A stretch of DNA of 64,000 nucleotides from Breviolum minutum Mf 1.05b.01. Taxonomy: Eukaryota > Sar > Dinophyceae > Suessiales > Symbiodiniaceae. The position numbers and the translations under genes were made by a program. Shown here in pieces: positions 24,722-35,860 of this stretch; the first letter of the stretch is position 1; every line of letters begins with the position of its first letter. The notes under the pieces were generated by a model. It did no database searches, had not been told where the DNA came from, and worked only from the letters and a program-made list of their open reading frames with translations. The stretch is taken from NCBI GenBank assembly GCA_000507305.1, contig DF240459.1, positions 1-64,000 on the forward strand. Reading direction: 5' to 3'.

Positions 24722-26942
24722 TGCCAAAGTTGCACTGTTCAGATGGGCAAGTCATGAAATTGCATCCACTTTCTCTTTCACACAAATGTCGACAGACTGG
24801 GCACCGCTTCCAGTTTTCCTTCTTGATCATCTCCCTGAGCTGCGGATCCATTCTCTGCAGCTCTGCATCTTCGCAAGTCCCAAGATGGGCAGGTTGTGTA
24901 CACGCAGTGCAAAAGCTCTGTTTGCATTGTGGGCAGTTCACCTCGGCGAATCCATACGGAAATGGAATGGACAAATGGACAAGCCAAAAGACTTGCCAAT
25001 ATGGCATAGAAGATCATAGAAGTGCTTGTCACATCTTTGGCGACTTCTGTGATTTGCAGTCGACTTCAGTGGTTTGGGGTGCACCATGTTCGTACGACGG
25101 TCAACAAAACTGCTGTGCCAATGCTCTCACAGTATTGGAAGTGACTCAGTGACTTCCAACACGACGTTCTGTAATTCTTGCATGGATATGGATGTCTGGC
25201 AAAAACGCACCTGAAACCCAAATGCATCTGAGATAAGTGGGCTTAAGTATATGTATAGTAAGTTGAACATTAAAGAACCTTCATTCATATTACTGCATAT
25301 ACACTATGAATACATCCCTCTATGAATCTAGGTTGAGATACGAAGGCATTTGTAGCTGTCCAGGCTTGCAGGCTATCCACAATGGTTCACAGGCTTATAA
25401 TGGCTGCTAAATAAAGTGTGTCAAAATTATGTTGCCGCTATTTGGCTGCGGCTAGTAAATGTGTTTAAGGATTGAGATGGATGATGGGCACATATGGGCA
25501 CACACTTGTTGTGCCAGAAAATGACACTGCAAAGCAAAAATCCGAGACCCCGGAGATTGGATTTAAGAGGATCCTCACAGTCCAAACATATTGCCTGGTA
25601 TTTCTGCTACAAATTGTTTTTCACCTGTGCTAGAAAAATGCTGGAGGTCTTCGATGCTGGTAATCTGGATTCACAGGTCGAACGTTAGCTGCAGCTACAA
25701 AATACCATGCACCATTATGATTTTGTTCTGCATGTTCATGTCATGTCATGAAGTGCGCCTTTGCTCTGTTTCGATTCTGGAAATACAACATGTATGGCAG
25801 TTTAGTGCACCTTTAAACTACTAATTAATGATATCATATCGATACCTAAGAAATTCAGCATATACGAACAAGACTTCAACTTTAGCAACTTTGGTGTCTG
25901 CTTCTATCTGCTTCTGCTTTCACTTTGTTCTCAGGCACATCAGCTTTCTGCTCCACCAACGAGACTGGGACCAGCATTTTTACACAGCCAGGAGTTGGAC
26001 AATTCAAAAGTCGTTCACCGTCGTCTGGCTCTGGAACAAAACGCTGTGCTTGAAAGTCAAGCAGTCGTTGGAAGAGTTCTGGCGCATGTAACCTAAAAAA
26101 GCCAACAGAAATGGGGACCAAACTCCCCCGAGACAAGGATAGACAAAGCGCAAGAACGATTTAGAAAGTATGCGACTTCTTCACATCATTTTGCATTGGT
26201 GAATCAACAACCTTTACAAATCTATATAAGTTAAACACATAAACAATTAAGCAAAAATTAAGCAAATATCTGGAAATATCTGGAAATACCTCGAAATACC
26301 TAGAAAAATATATGCAAAATTAAGCAAACCTATCAAAACCATCATTAAAACTCCCTGAGTCAAGGCACTGAGCTTGAAGGACATCTGTCGGCACAGGACT
26401 TCGACACTCTGGCAGAGGGCACGCCAACTGTTCGGCCGCCACTTTGCCTTGATTCACGAGACTCTCCACGTAGTTCACCAAACACTCCCTGCACAAAGCA
26501 TGTTGACAAGGCAAGACCACCTGAGCTGGTGGGCTCGGGCTCGGAGTTTATAAGTAAAAAGTATGGTGCGTACTAATCTTATTTCATTTGTATGCAGAGT
26601 ATTGCAGAGTTGTAAATCATTAATAATCATGAGTGAAAAGTGTTACTTGATGTGACTTGACAATGCCGAGCATTTCATGTTTAAAGGTCTAGATTCCTGT
26701 CCAGTCGTACTGAACGGGTGAAAGAAGCAGCAATATATGTCAGAAGTACCACACCGCGAATACCATCTCCTGTATTATCATCCATCCGCGCCACCCATTG
26801 AGAATCTCCATCTTCCAAGCAAATGGGGCATCGCTGTCTCTCCACTGGTGGAAGTGTTTCGACTGGCTTCACTTCCGCTGCTTTGCGAGCACGTGCCCAA
26901 CGCGCCATAAGCCATTGTTGGGCAAGGTCAGTAGGAGGGGTT
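24722..26942 (-). CDS. RBR-type E3 ubiquitin ligase, partial
   Basis: Four minus-strand exons join in frame. Exon 26795-26942 carries the start of RING1 (RQRCPICLEDGD). Exon 26369-26520 carries the rest (LPCQHALCRECL and a second CPLPEC). Exon 25924-26092 carries the linker into the IBR (LLNCPTPGC). Exon 24941 to about 24722 carries the end of the IBR (VNCPQCKQSFCTAC, HLGTC) and RING2 (RCPVCRHLCERESGCNFMTC). RBR enzymes take ubiquitin from an E2 onto a RING2 cysteine and then transfer it to the substrate; the Cys in GCNFMTC occupies the catalytic position. Junctions TGG|GTGG, CA|GTGC and AAA|GTGA all keep frame. The last RING2 zinc ligands and the C-terminus must lie in an exon further left that I could not find. 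The true start is also unknown. Confidence 0.85.
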
Positions 26943-27534
26943 CTGATTGTTGTCCAGGCTTGAGTTTGATCTAGTGTATCTAGTGAAAAAGATACTCAAA
27001 AATCACAAAAGCTGGCCTCAGTCTGAATTTGTGCCTCAAGGCCAGTTGCCACCTAGCCTGAAAATGCCTGAAGTATACTGAAGTCAGGAATAGCGGAATA
27101 ATAGATGAGGGGAATTGATGTACCGCAGTTTGTGAGGTCAACAGGCTTTCTATGTATGGCTCAATAAGCCAGCTGTTACGTAAGCATGGCAAGTCAACAC
27201 TGCAAGCGTGTTGTACTTCTTGCACACTGCGAACGGCAGAGTTTGATCTGAATGGCAGGAGCGTGAGCATCTCCGAGCATGAAGCACAATCCAGGCCCGT
27301 ATGGATCAGCATGGTACGTCTTCCTCATATGGAACGAATGAGAGGCAAGTAAGTTGGAGCAACTCTGTGCAACAAACAACTCACAGCTAGACAAACATAT
27401 GAAACAAATTTGGGAGGCAACTTGCTCCCATTCGAAGAGAAAACCTACCAGTGACAGTAGGATGCTAGGATTTTGCTAAATAGGCCTGACCTGTACTGAT
27501 TTTTCAGCATGATTGCTTTGCAAATGGTTGGATT

Positions 27535-27690
27535 GTTCTGGCACCTCTTTTGTCAACTGGACTTCGTTTCTGGACTTTCGCGGCAAATCGCGGCCAGCTT
27601 CGACGATGCTTCGACTTGGCTTCAGTTGGTGCTTCGATGCTTTGCTTCAGCACCAGCCAAGCAAAGTTGACGCGGTGATGAGCAAAACGA
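27535..27690 (-). CDS. Possible basic exon
   Basis: The minus-strand frame is open for over 55 codons, including VNFAWLVLKQSIEAPTEAKS and WPRFAAKVQKRSPVDKR. Composition is coding-like. No family is recognised. Confidence 0.3.
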
Positions 27691-28572
27691 GGATGAAATA
27701 ACAGTTCAAACAGTACGAAGAGGGATTCGGTGCCAACAATTGAACAACAAGCAGCAAGTCTTTTGAACCATGAAATGTAACCACTACAAACTCCTGGTCA
27801 TACACTGTGATAATCCCTGCCTTTCAACGCACGACTCACTACATCTTTCAATCCTGCAACCCTTGGGATGAAGGATGCCTAGCTTGGTTATCTTTTGCAG
27901 ATTTATAGAGCACTGAATCACCCAAATGCATCATCACCCCACGTATTGGCGGTGGGACCGCTCCATCTCACCTCTGGCCAATTTTTTGCTCAGCCCCTGC
28001 GGTCGTGGCATCACAGCAGTGGAGTGTATGTTGTAACGCCAAGCCAAGTATCATGGATTACATCGTTACAATCTGTTTCACAGCACAATGACAAGTGGAC
28101 ACAAGTGGACTATGAATGGTAATATGATAGGGATTTCTTTCCCAGGCTTACAGTATCACAACAATTGATTTTGTCTGACTTACGTCAAAAGCTCCAGCGA
28201 CACGCAGGACTCAAAAGGATCGGAAGGGAATCACACGAGGAACCAGTAATTAACCATGTTGCACCTAACGAGATTGACTGCAAGGAAACTTGCTCATTCC
28301 GCGCCTGGCTTCTGCCAGCATATCTTCCCATCTCTTCAAACGCTCCTGTCAAAGCAATTCAATTGAAAAACACCAAGTTTCATGCACATTCACTAGCCAA
28401 ATCTTTCTTGACAAGCTGAGACATGCAAAAAGTCAAAAAAAACAAAACGAAAAACAAAAAACTAAAGGTGCGCTGAGACATTGAATAATTAATAGGAATT
28501 ATTGAATCATGTATCATGTATATGTACATTGAATACATCAACTGCCGCAACTGCAGCAAACTTGGCTCCTTG

Positions 28573-28916
28573 GGTGTAAGGGTTGGACCCTGCAACTCGT
28601 CGACCTTGTCCTGCACTGTGATGCTTTCGCCACGTTCCTTGGGTTCCCCCGAGCGGCAACGATTAGAACGAAATCTCCCAAACCAGAATGTGATCGAACC
28701 AGAATGAATGATATGATATGATATTATATGATATGGTATGGTATGATAGGATATGATAGGATATGATATGATACGATTCAATGTGACAGGGTGCCAAGCT
28801 GAGTCCCAGGCCCTTTTCTCTTCACGCAGCGCTCGTAGTTCCCTCTTCTCAGCTATCTCCTCAAGTTGGGCAACGTGAACGCAGTACTTTGGCACAGCTT
28901 CCAAAACGATGCCCAC
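28573..28916 (-). CDS. Two charged exons of unknown product
   Basis: A right block near 28795-28916 encodes VAQLEEIAEKRELRALREEK, a likely helix. A left block near 28560-28690 encodes GEPKERGESITVQDKVDELQ. Between them lies a GATAT-type microsatellite (28700-28780), clearly intronic. Both are charged and read on the minus strand. No family is recognised. Confidence 0.4.
28700..28782 (+). repeat. GATAT/GATATGATATG simple repeat
   Basis: Imperfect five- and ten-base GATAT units repeat over about 80 bases within an intron-like stretch. Confidence 0.85.
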
Positions 28917-29019
28917 GATCCAACATACTTAGCCATCTTAGCCTTTTAAAGTCAAGGAGTCAAGAAGGAAACGTGAGCACGGAGACATCTAAATCTGATG
29001 AGGCATTGCCACTACTTGT

Positions 29020-29240
29020 AGCTTCTGCGACACCTCTTCTTCTGCCAGCTCTTCATCCGTGTAGACAACATCCTGGCTGTTTTGTTTACTTCATGGGCGC
29101 GGCGAAGTATTCTGTTAGTTTGTCCAACATGCTCACATTGCTCTCTTAAACGATTTTGTTCTGGGTTGAGGAGTGAGGATGTTAGTTGATCAAGAGCTTT
29201 TCTCCACAAAGGGTTGTTATTGAAAAAAACAAATGCCACA
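29020..29240 (-). CDS. Exon block(s), unknown product
   Basis: One minus-strand frame gives NPLWRKALDQLTSSLLNPEQ and continues as a basic helix. A different frame after AACAGCCAG gives DVVYTDEELAEEE followed by GTGTCG, a good donor. The two overlap partly, so either there are two exons or one reading is wrong. Confidence 0.35.
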
Positions 29241-29286
29241 CCTGAAGTTCAAGCCCTCATGGAGTTGGAAAGGACATGTTCTTCAG

Positions 29287-29745
29287 TCATGTTTTTGGAA
29301 AAGGCCATGGAAATATATGGATTCGACCCCAAATTTCAGGCTGTGAGCCAACTGTCACAAGCTCCAAGGAGCGCGCCTCATTTGGGTATGTACGCGACTT
29401 CTTGATTGCAGCCTTTCTACCGAAGAAGCTGCGTGGTTTGGGAATGTACCTGCCAACAGGAGACTCAGCACAGTGTCCGAAGGCCCAAACAAGATTCAAT
29501 GTTCGCCAAGCTGCTGAAGAAAGACTCCCTTCCATTCTGTTCGACAAGCGAGAAGGTGGAATGTTTATAGACTCGTTGTCATCGAACAAAATTCCACCTT
29601 CTCCAAACTCCTGGTATTTTTGAATCACCTGACCACAAAGCTGCAAAGACATCTTTTCAGCGCACTTATCTCGGTAGTCCCAAAAGATGTCCGGCAGCTC
29701 CGTCTGGAAGCGAGATGGGCGGGACAGTATGGCCAAGGTTTGCAA
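29287..29745 (-). CDS. Long exon, unknown product
   Basis: An open minus-strand block of about 150 codons contains TELPDIFWDYRDKCAEKMSL, GEGGILFDDNESINIPPSRL and RTLNLVWAFGHCAESPVGRY. An upstream ATG at 29784 would add a hydrophobic stretch (LCMLALFLQTLAIL) resembling a signal peptide, but it could equally be intron. No family is recognised. The length and composition make coding likely. Confidence 0.5.
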   Translation of the reverse strand: MQTLAILSRPSRFQTELPDIFWDYRDKCAEKMSLQLCGQVIQKYQEFGEGGILFDDNESINIPPSRLSNRMEGSLSSAAWRTLNLVWAFGHCAESPVGRYIPKPRSFFGRKAAIKKSRTYPNEARSLELVTVGSQPEIWGRIHIFPWPFPKT

Positions 29746-29939
29746 AAACAACGCAAGCATACAGAGTTTGACGTACCTTCTCATGCCTGTCGGAATCAAA
29801 CATGCCATGCGACTGTGTGATACTGTGTGGTTGTTGCTAGACTTTGGGAAGTTTCAAGAATTTCCCTCACCCCCATGGGATTGGATCAAACGTCTGCAGT
29901 ATCCCATCATTTGCGAATGATAAACTACTCATCATTCAT

Positions 29940-30062
29940 CTTGAGTTCTTCCACGTTTTCCACCCGTGTTTGAAACCACGCGCACCTTCAAAGCATGCCA
30001 GGCATCTTCTCGTTGTTCGGTGGCCACAAGGCCGAGCATCATGGTGCCCACCTTTGAACGAC
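29940..30062 (-). CDS. Exon, unknown product
   Basis: After TTCAAAG the minus-strand frame reads VGTMMLGLVATEQREDAWHA and continues KVRVVSNTGGKRGR. The frame is well behaved, but no family is recognised. Confidence 0.45.
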
Positions 30063-30377
30063 CAACCATGTATAGTATACTGATTATAATTATTAATTAT
30101 ATATATTACTAACATAATTATGATGCATGCTTTGATGTGTGTTGGGTTGGGAGATGATAGGTAGTATCTGCCTCGGAAAGGCCATGGGATTTGGCTACAA
30201 ATGGCTACAAGCTCATTCAGACTCCGATGCCAAGGCAAAGCATTTTTCATCATGTTTCATCTCTCGAGATGTGCATTAGCCATCATCACCCAAATATTCC
30301 CTGTCTCACTATGCTAAACATGATGTACATCTCTGCATCACTTTTGGATATCTCAACCTCTCCTAACCGGGAAATTA

Positions 30378-30572
30378 GTCCAACATCTTCCCGGTCTCAG
30401 GCTCCAGCCATGTTTTTGAAAACTTGTCCATAGCCACCTGAGTCAATGCAGGTGGCTTTTGAAAAGCGTCAAGATCCAGCAGTTCAACCCGCCTCTTCTT
30501 GTTGTATAGTGGGCGTGTGGCCAATCCATCGGCCACTTCAACTGGCGCCTGGCAGTCCAAATGTGAGCCCCT
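30378..30572 (-). CDS. Exon, unknown product
   Basis: The minus-strand frame reads HLDCQAPVEVADGLATRPLY followed by a basic patch NKKRRVE and LDLDAFQKPPALTQVAMDKF. It is open for more than 60 codons. No family is recognised. Confidence 0.5.
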
Positions 30573-30627
30573 CTTGCATTCCATGTCTAGCTGTGTACAT
30601 ATCTGAACCAGAGAGACATCTTACCCT

Positions 30628-30775
30628 CGTGGTCGTGGAACTCTTGGCACTGTACCAGACTGTTTTTGTTGTGGACAACACTGGTCTTTGCAGAACTCAC
30701 AGCGCAAATGGGTGTCATTTGCGATTGAGAACAGCGTCAGCACTTGGTGCGCCAAGGGTTCGTACCCGAGCACCT
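30628..30775 (-). CDS. Exon with Cys cluster, possible zinc site
   Basis: The minus-strand frame reads GYEPLAHQVLTLFSIANDTH and then LRCEFCKDQCCPQQKQ. CxxC followed by CC suggests a small metal site. The frame has no conventional start and is easily missed. The function is unknown. Confidence 0.5.
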
Positions 30776-31039
30776 TGGGTCACAAGTCATACAAGTCTAG
30801 CACCTTGAGAAATAAAACTTCTGAGCAAGAAAAGTGTAGTCCGGCCCTAAAACTCATCAAACTCACACAGGTGCCAGCAGTGAATTGTCAAGATTCGTAA
30901 GGAGGTTCTCTTTTAAAGTATAAGTGAGATACCGAGGGTCTTTCAATCAAAGTGTAGTTGGGAACCCCTTTTGCCTGGGCTCCTCTCTGTGCAGACATTG
31001 TGAGAGTACTGTAGTCTAAGGCAACATGAATCACCATCC

Positions 31040-31145
31040 CCGATCTCCAGCGGACTAAGGTAGGCACCGAAACTGGACGTGGGTTTTGCTTTGGCTGCAG
31101 CCTCACTGGCCGCTGCCTGACGCTTCCGCAGGCCCTGCATAGCAC
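31040..31145 (-). CDS. Ala-rich exon, unknown product
   Basis: The minus-strand frame reads QGLRKRQAAASEAAAKAKPT and ends near GAYLSPLEIGDG. Composition is coding-like. Confidence 0.4.
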
Positions 31146-31494
31146 TTTTCTGCGATGTGGAGGCCTGCGTTTTGCCGACAAGAGCATCAAGGAGAGATAG
31201 GCAGCGATCTCAGAAAAGTTTTCTATCGGAAAACAATTTTGCAAAGAGCCTTTGCTGGATCAAAGAACACACTAAACCTGTGCGTGTATCATCAAATTTG
31301 GGACGCTGTGGATCCCTTATGTAACCCTCAATCCTTGTTTTGGGCACATGAAAGCTGGAGGGATGTACATGATGCATGTAAATGTTAAAAGCAACGCGAC
31401 GTAAACAAATACATATTCATCGAAGGAAACATCTCTCAGACTGGTTCCACAACCTTTGTCAAGTTTGTCCAAAATGGCATGATGAAGACTCAAG

Positions 31495-31670
31495 ACCCGG
31501 CACCTCATCCACAGTGGCACCCTCGAAACCTGTCCAGCCGATCAACAACAGAGGTGGTGATGTCAACTCATCTGGGAATTCTGAGGCTGTTTGCAGGAAT
31601 CTTACCAAATGGGGACGCACACGTGCAGAATGTGTAAGAAACCATCTCTGGAACCGCAATCCAAGAGAGG
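31495..31670 (-). CDS. Possible exon, unknown product
   Basis: The minus-strand frame reads TASEFPDELTSPPLLLIGWT and then GFEGATVDEVPGLESS. An internal ACAG|G and GAG|GT could delimit a shorter exon around GFEGATVDE. Confidence 0.35.
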
Positions 31671-32304
31671 TGATTAGTGATAGACAAGACTCCTTAGACC
31701 CCAAAAGCTTAATGTTTTTTCTTGCACGCGAGTACATGTGACATCATGTGACCCATCCCGAGCTGGCAATCTGACTGCAGTCAATCGTCAAAGAAAGCCA
31801 AAGGGGATTCAACGATTCAACTATATGACATAACCGTGAAAACACGGAGTCACTATTTCCATCAACCATTTCAAGCTCCAATCTATTTTGAAACATACCT
31901 GTATCTCAGTATAGTATGATTTAGTAAATAATATATTATATACATACACATGACTATACAAGAAAATATGCTGGGGTCGTCCAGGTTGTGTTCCGAAATA
32001 GGAAAAAATACACTAGGCTTGCTACCCAGGGACCGATCAACAAAGCCACGACGAAGCCACGATTCACCTTGGATGCCAAGCGTCTTTCCATTGCTAATAT
32101 TGCTCTTGCTTACCCATGCTCTGTTTTGGTTGACACTCTGTTGACATTGATTTTTTTCAGCTAATCAACACCTCCATAGCGAACTTCAAAAAGCATCGGC
32201 CATGGGATAGTGAGCCGGTGAATCTGGATCAATGTTTCACAACATATGTGGACATATTGCGACCATTCTGACACATCGCCGCTCATCCCTGTTCCATATC
32301 TTCA

Positions 32305-32480
32305 GCTCCAAGGCGCTGTGTAATCCAGAGCTGCTCCTACACCACAAAGGCTGGCACTTGGCCATGTGACATCTTCGGACTGCCGCGCAGCCCACAGACC
32401 CACTGCTTCCCGCGCCAAGATGTCTGCAGCCTTGTCCTGCATAGACGCAGGAACCCGAATTGTGCCAAAAGTGTCAAAAA
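32305..32480 (-). CDS. Exon, unknown product
   Basis: The minus-strand frame reads RVPASMQDKAADILAREAVG and continues through RQSEDVTWPSASLCGVGAAL. It is open for more than 50 codons. No family is recognised. Confidence 0.45.
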
Positions 32481-32639
32481 ACCGGAAAAAACAAGAACGA
32501 AATAGCATTGTCGACATCCTTCCGGTTTCACTTCAAAGTGACTGATTCTATAGCATGTCTCTATATTGAGAACGGCTAGGTGGCGCCCGTGACATCCCAT
32601 GACCATAACATTGTCGGGTAAACTTGTTGTGCCTTCTCC

Positions 32640-32910
32640 TCAGTCTTGCCACCCATGGGCGTGCTGCCAGAGCCAGTACTTGAGGTCAAACCAAAGATGC
32701 TGGGCAGCTCAGTGCTTCGGAAGTATAGTTGGGCTGCTGTAAATCCTGGCTCCCAGTTCCCATCCCATCAACCGGAAAAACCTAAATGAGTACACCCCTC
32801 TGAAAAATGTTGATACACGCTCATTCCACCTAACCACCCTTCCCATATTCCCCTGCCCACCTGGTGGCAATGGCATCCTCGCCAACAGCTCTCGCACATC
32901 ACTGGCGCGC
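32640..32910 (-). CDS. Two exons, unknown product
   Basis: A block near 32860-32910 reads LRASDVRELLARMPLPP and ends at CCAG|GT. A block near 32640-32722 reads STELPSIFGLTSSTGSGSTP and continues MGGKTEEKAQQ. Both are on the minus strand. They may join, but no family match confirms it. Confidence 0.4.
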
Positions 32911-33184
32911 AGCTTAGTATTCTGTGATTTGGCCTTGGAAACTGGTGGTTGCAAACTTGCAAACCAAGCCTACTGGGTACAATCTGGCTTCAACTGGAGA
33001 CGGAGGAAGTACAGACTCAAAGTTCCTGTGTGCATTCTCCCCAAAGCACCTGCATGCCTACTTCTGTCTGAAACATCGATGCTCAGTAGACTCAGTAACA
33101 ATTTCATCTGGCTAAGGCTGTCTTCTCATAGTTTTCATGTCCCTTCTATCATGTCCATGCTCCTGGCATTCGCATGCATTTGCA

Positions 33185-33302
33185 GCACCTTGCCTGGCGT
33201 TCGCACACACGCTGTCGCTGTGCAAGTTGTCGGGCTGCGGCTGCTAAGCCCTCATGCAGGCCGAGAGGAGACAGCTTCGCTTCACCGCGACGCTCCTGGA
33301 GG
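33185..33302 (-). CDS. Basic, Ala-rich exon
   Basis: After CTCCAG the minus-strand frame reads ERRGEAKLSPLGLHEGLAAA and then ARQLAQRQRVCERQ, followed by GCAAGG, a possible GC donor. It is probably helical. No family is recognised. Confidence 0.45.
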
Positions 33303-33754
33303 TCCAAAGATGTCCAAAGTACAGGAGGGACAAGTGAGACAAGTGAGACAAGTGACAAGTGTGAACAAGGAAGTTTGTCCGTGCATGTCTGGGTGGAGAT
33401 CATCAAACCTGGGCAGTCTCACTTGTTCAAATGGATTGGCTGTAGAGCAGAATCCCGTTCTTCAGAAACCTCTTTGATGTACAACATTTGCCAGCTATGA
33501 TATTATATTATATCTAAAAACAGCATGAACTATCATGAATCTAGTGTGTGTGTGTTCAATTTATTATATTCATTATATATAGTTATTGTTTTCATCCTCT
33601 ATCGACGCAGATTATGACATATTGATACATAATTGTATATTGACTTGCCGAGTCATCCCTTGCTTCTTTCATTCATTCCCTCATTGATTTGTTCATGCAT
33701 CTTCTATTCAATTCTATTCATATGTTCCTTCCCAGACTCGAGACTGATAAATGC

Positions 33755-33935
33755 TCGTTTTTCCCATGCAAGAAATCTCCTGAATCTTGGTTCGAACTTC
33801 TGCCTCCAGATTTCGTTCTCGGATAGAAGGCCTTTCTTGATTGACATCTGGTGGTGCCTTGTACAATTCCAGCAACTCGTACAACGAGGCGTCGGGTTTT
33901 GGCACTACTGCAGTGTTGGTGGATTGGGCCCAACG
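33755..33935 (-). CDS. Exon, unknown product
   Basis: The minus-strand frame reads STNTAVVPKPDASLYELLEL and YKAPPDVNQERPSIRERNLE. It is open for about 58 codons with protein-like composition. Confidence 0.45.
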
Positions 33936-34294
33936 ATGAGTACCTCGTAGCCTCACACAGGAGCCAGGGCAAATGTGCACATATTTGTTCCAACCAAAAT
34001 GTTTGTTTGGGTTCTATCATGTTGCATCAGTTAAGTTATACTTAAGTTATATCATCTTCATTCATCTTTTATGCACTCATATCTAGGTCCGTGTGAGGCT
34101 TTGAGAATGCAACATCGCATATGAAATACATTCCAATACAATCTTCTAGAATGACCTGGATGCATTCTGCAAATGAAACATAATAAAACTTCAGCAAGCA
34201 AGCAAGAAACAACTTCAATACCAGCTGTTGTTTGCCGTTGCAGGATCATGTCTCACTTCCTCTCAAACCCAAACATCTTGAATCTTCATGAATC

Positions 34295-34455
34295 TCGACC
34301 TTTAAACATCCAAGTTCTCTCTTCTGTCAAAACTGTGCCTCTGAAGTTCAGCAAAGCGCTGCAAGCAGAGTCGCACTGTGAGTCCGTTCAGTCGGATTTC
34401 CGGATCCTGCCGATCGAAGCACCAAAGCTTGGAAGATTCGGCCTCCATGCTGCGA
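34295..34455 (-). CDS. Possible N-terminal exon
   Basis: A minus-strand ATG near 34451 opens MEAESSKLWCFDRQDPEIRL followed by NGLTVRLCLQRFAELQRHSF. About 48 codons are open. Another frame is open over the same bases, so this is tentative. Confidence 0.3.
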
Positions 34456-34776
34456 GGCAAAAAACCCCTGACTTTGGAGTCGGGTCAAAAAGTCGAAAAG
34501 TGGAAAGACCGACACAGAATGACATCAGAATGACATAGAAAATGATGTAAAACGGAGTGGAGCGTCACTACCACAAGACTGGAACAGAGAATGGAGGATG
34601 AACGAAGGATCATAGGATCACTACTGGGATCAATATGCATAAACCAAAAAACCATTCATACATATTCAACATATCAATTAATACAAATTGTCTAGTCGTA
34701 CCAAACGTTCAAAGAAGTACAGATAAAAAGCAATTGAACACATATACTGTAGTAGAGCCGGATCTCTGGCCGAAAC

Positions 34777-35092
34777 CATCTGCAACCAGGGCCTGGCGTT
34801 GGAAGCCAGCATGTGCCAGTAGCTTGCGCAGCGCTTCTGTTCCAAAGCTCTTCATGAAGGTATCACTGTCTTCCCTGAGCTGCGAAAACTTCTGTCCATC
34901 ATCTGTTGATGTCGCCCAAGATTGAAACAAACGGTCCAAGATGTTGGCCAAGGAATGCAAACCTCCAACAGCTGCAGTGAACTTCTCACCCATAGGAGGA
35001 ACGGCTAAGATCTCTTCAATGAGTTTGCACGCTTCTGCGTAGCTTTGATGAAACACATCTTCGGGATCAAAGCCCAGATCCGGCCTCTCAAG
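34777..35092 (-). CDS. Exon with PUB/PUG-like domain
   Basis: A 316-base minus-strand exon starts after CTCCCAG and ends at ATG|GTTTCGG. It encodes about 105 residues: LERPDLGFDPEDVF, then helices KLIEEILAV and GGLHSLANILDRLFQ, and a C-terminal KFSQLREDSDTFMK and FGTEALRKLLAHAGF. The last part resembles the PUB domain pattern, in which a basic K..R.. segment is followed by a G..E.L...GF helix; PUB domains bind the p97/VCP ATPase tail. The likeness is by eye and an unrelated helical domain is possible. No neighbouring UBX, thioredoxin or PNGase part was found. Confidence 0.5.
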
Positions 35093-35689
35093 CTGGGAGG
35101 TCAAAAAACAAACCTTTCTTTTGCAGCGGCAAAACCCTGTGGAAAGAAATAGAAATGGCAAATCTTAAATCGACCAGAACTGCCTCATGACTGCCTCTTC
35201 TGGCGGCTCCTCGTGCTCTTTTTCCTCAATTTTGATGGCCCAATAACGGTGGCTAGGGTCGACATTTTGACAAGACCTGGAGTGGTTGTGGACACTCGAC
35301 TCATATTGAGTTTCTATGCATTCCTATTCTACCTTCGCAAAGACCAAGCTAGAACTTATCACATACGATCAAAGGCAAAGCTCCACCTGTGCCATTGCCA
35401 TTGCTGCTACCCGCGCATCTGGTGGAACTGGAGTGGACTTTGCAACACGTCTTGATTCCTGCCAACCTTGGGAAACAGTTGACAAGCATTGTGCCACATG
35501 AAAAATTCAGAAGATTGGATCCGGAATTCAAATTTCCATTCAACCCTCACAAAAAAGGGCAACCCAATGCACATCTCAAAAAATTTGACGGTTCTGCACA
35601 AATCAATGTGGTGTCGATCCCTATATCTTCAAAACTGCTGGCTTTCATGTTTGGTTCACCTCACCCCACTAACCTCCTCCAACTATTTC

Positions 35690-35860
35690 CTACTCTTTCC
35701 ACTCTTCTCCAAAGACACGTTCAAGCCACGGCCAAAGCCACCACAGCACGGCAGCTGTGATGATCAAAAGCCAGACCAACGGAGGTGCTTCTCCGGGAAG
35801 CCCCGGAGTGGGAGGCAACTGCCCCGGGTCAGGGTGGCCCTCCATGGCAAACAAATAAAA
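35690..35860 (-). CDS. C-terminal exon with a single membrane helix
   Basis: The minus-strand frame reads MEGHPDPGQLPPTPGLPGEA and then a hydrophobic segment VWLLIITAAVLWWLWPWL, ending in a short charged tail and stop (GEEWKE). The Pro-rich linker, one helix and short tail suggest a tail-anchored or single-pass membrane protein. The upstream exons are not identified. Confidence 0.5.
   Translation of the reverse strand, partial: FYLFAMEGHPDPGQLPPTPGLPGEAPPLVWLLIITAAVLWWLWPWLERVFGEEWKE

Noticed and set aside
24182-24735. 181-residue minus-strand frame with Leu-rich membrane-like stretch
   Set aside because: The Leu run is the AGT repeat read in reverse.
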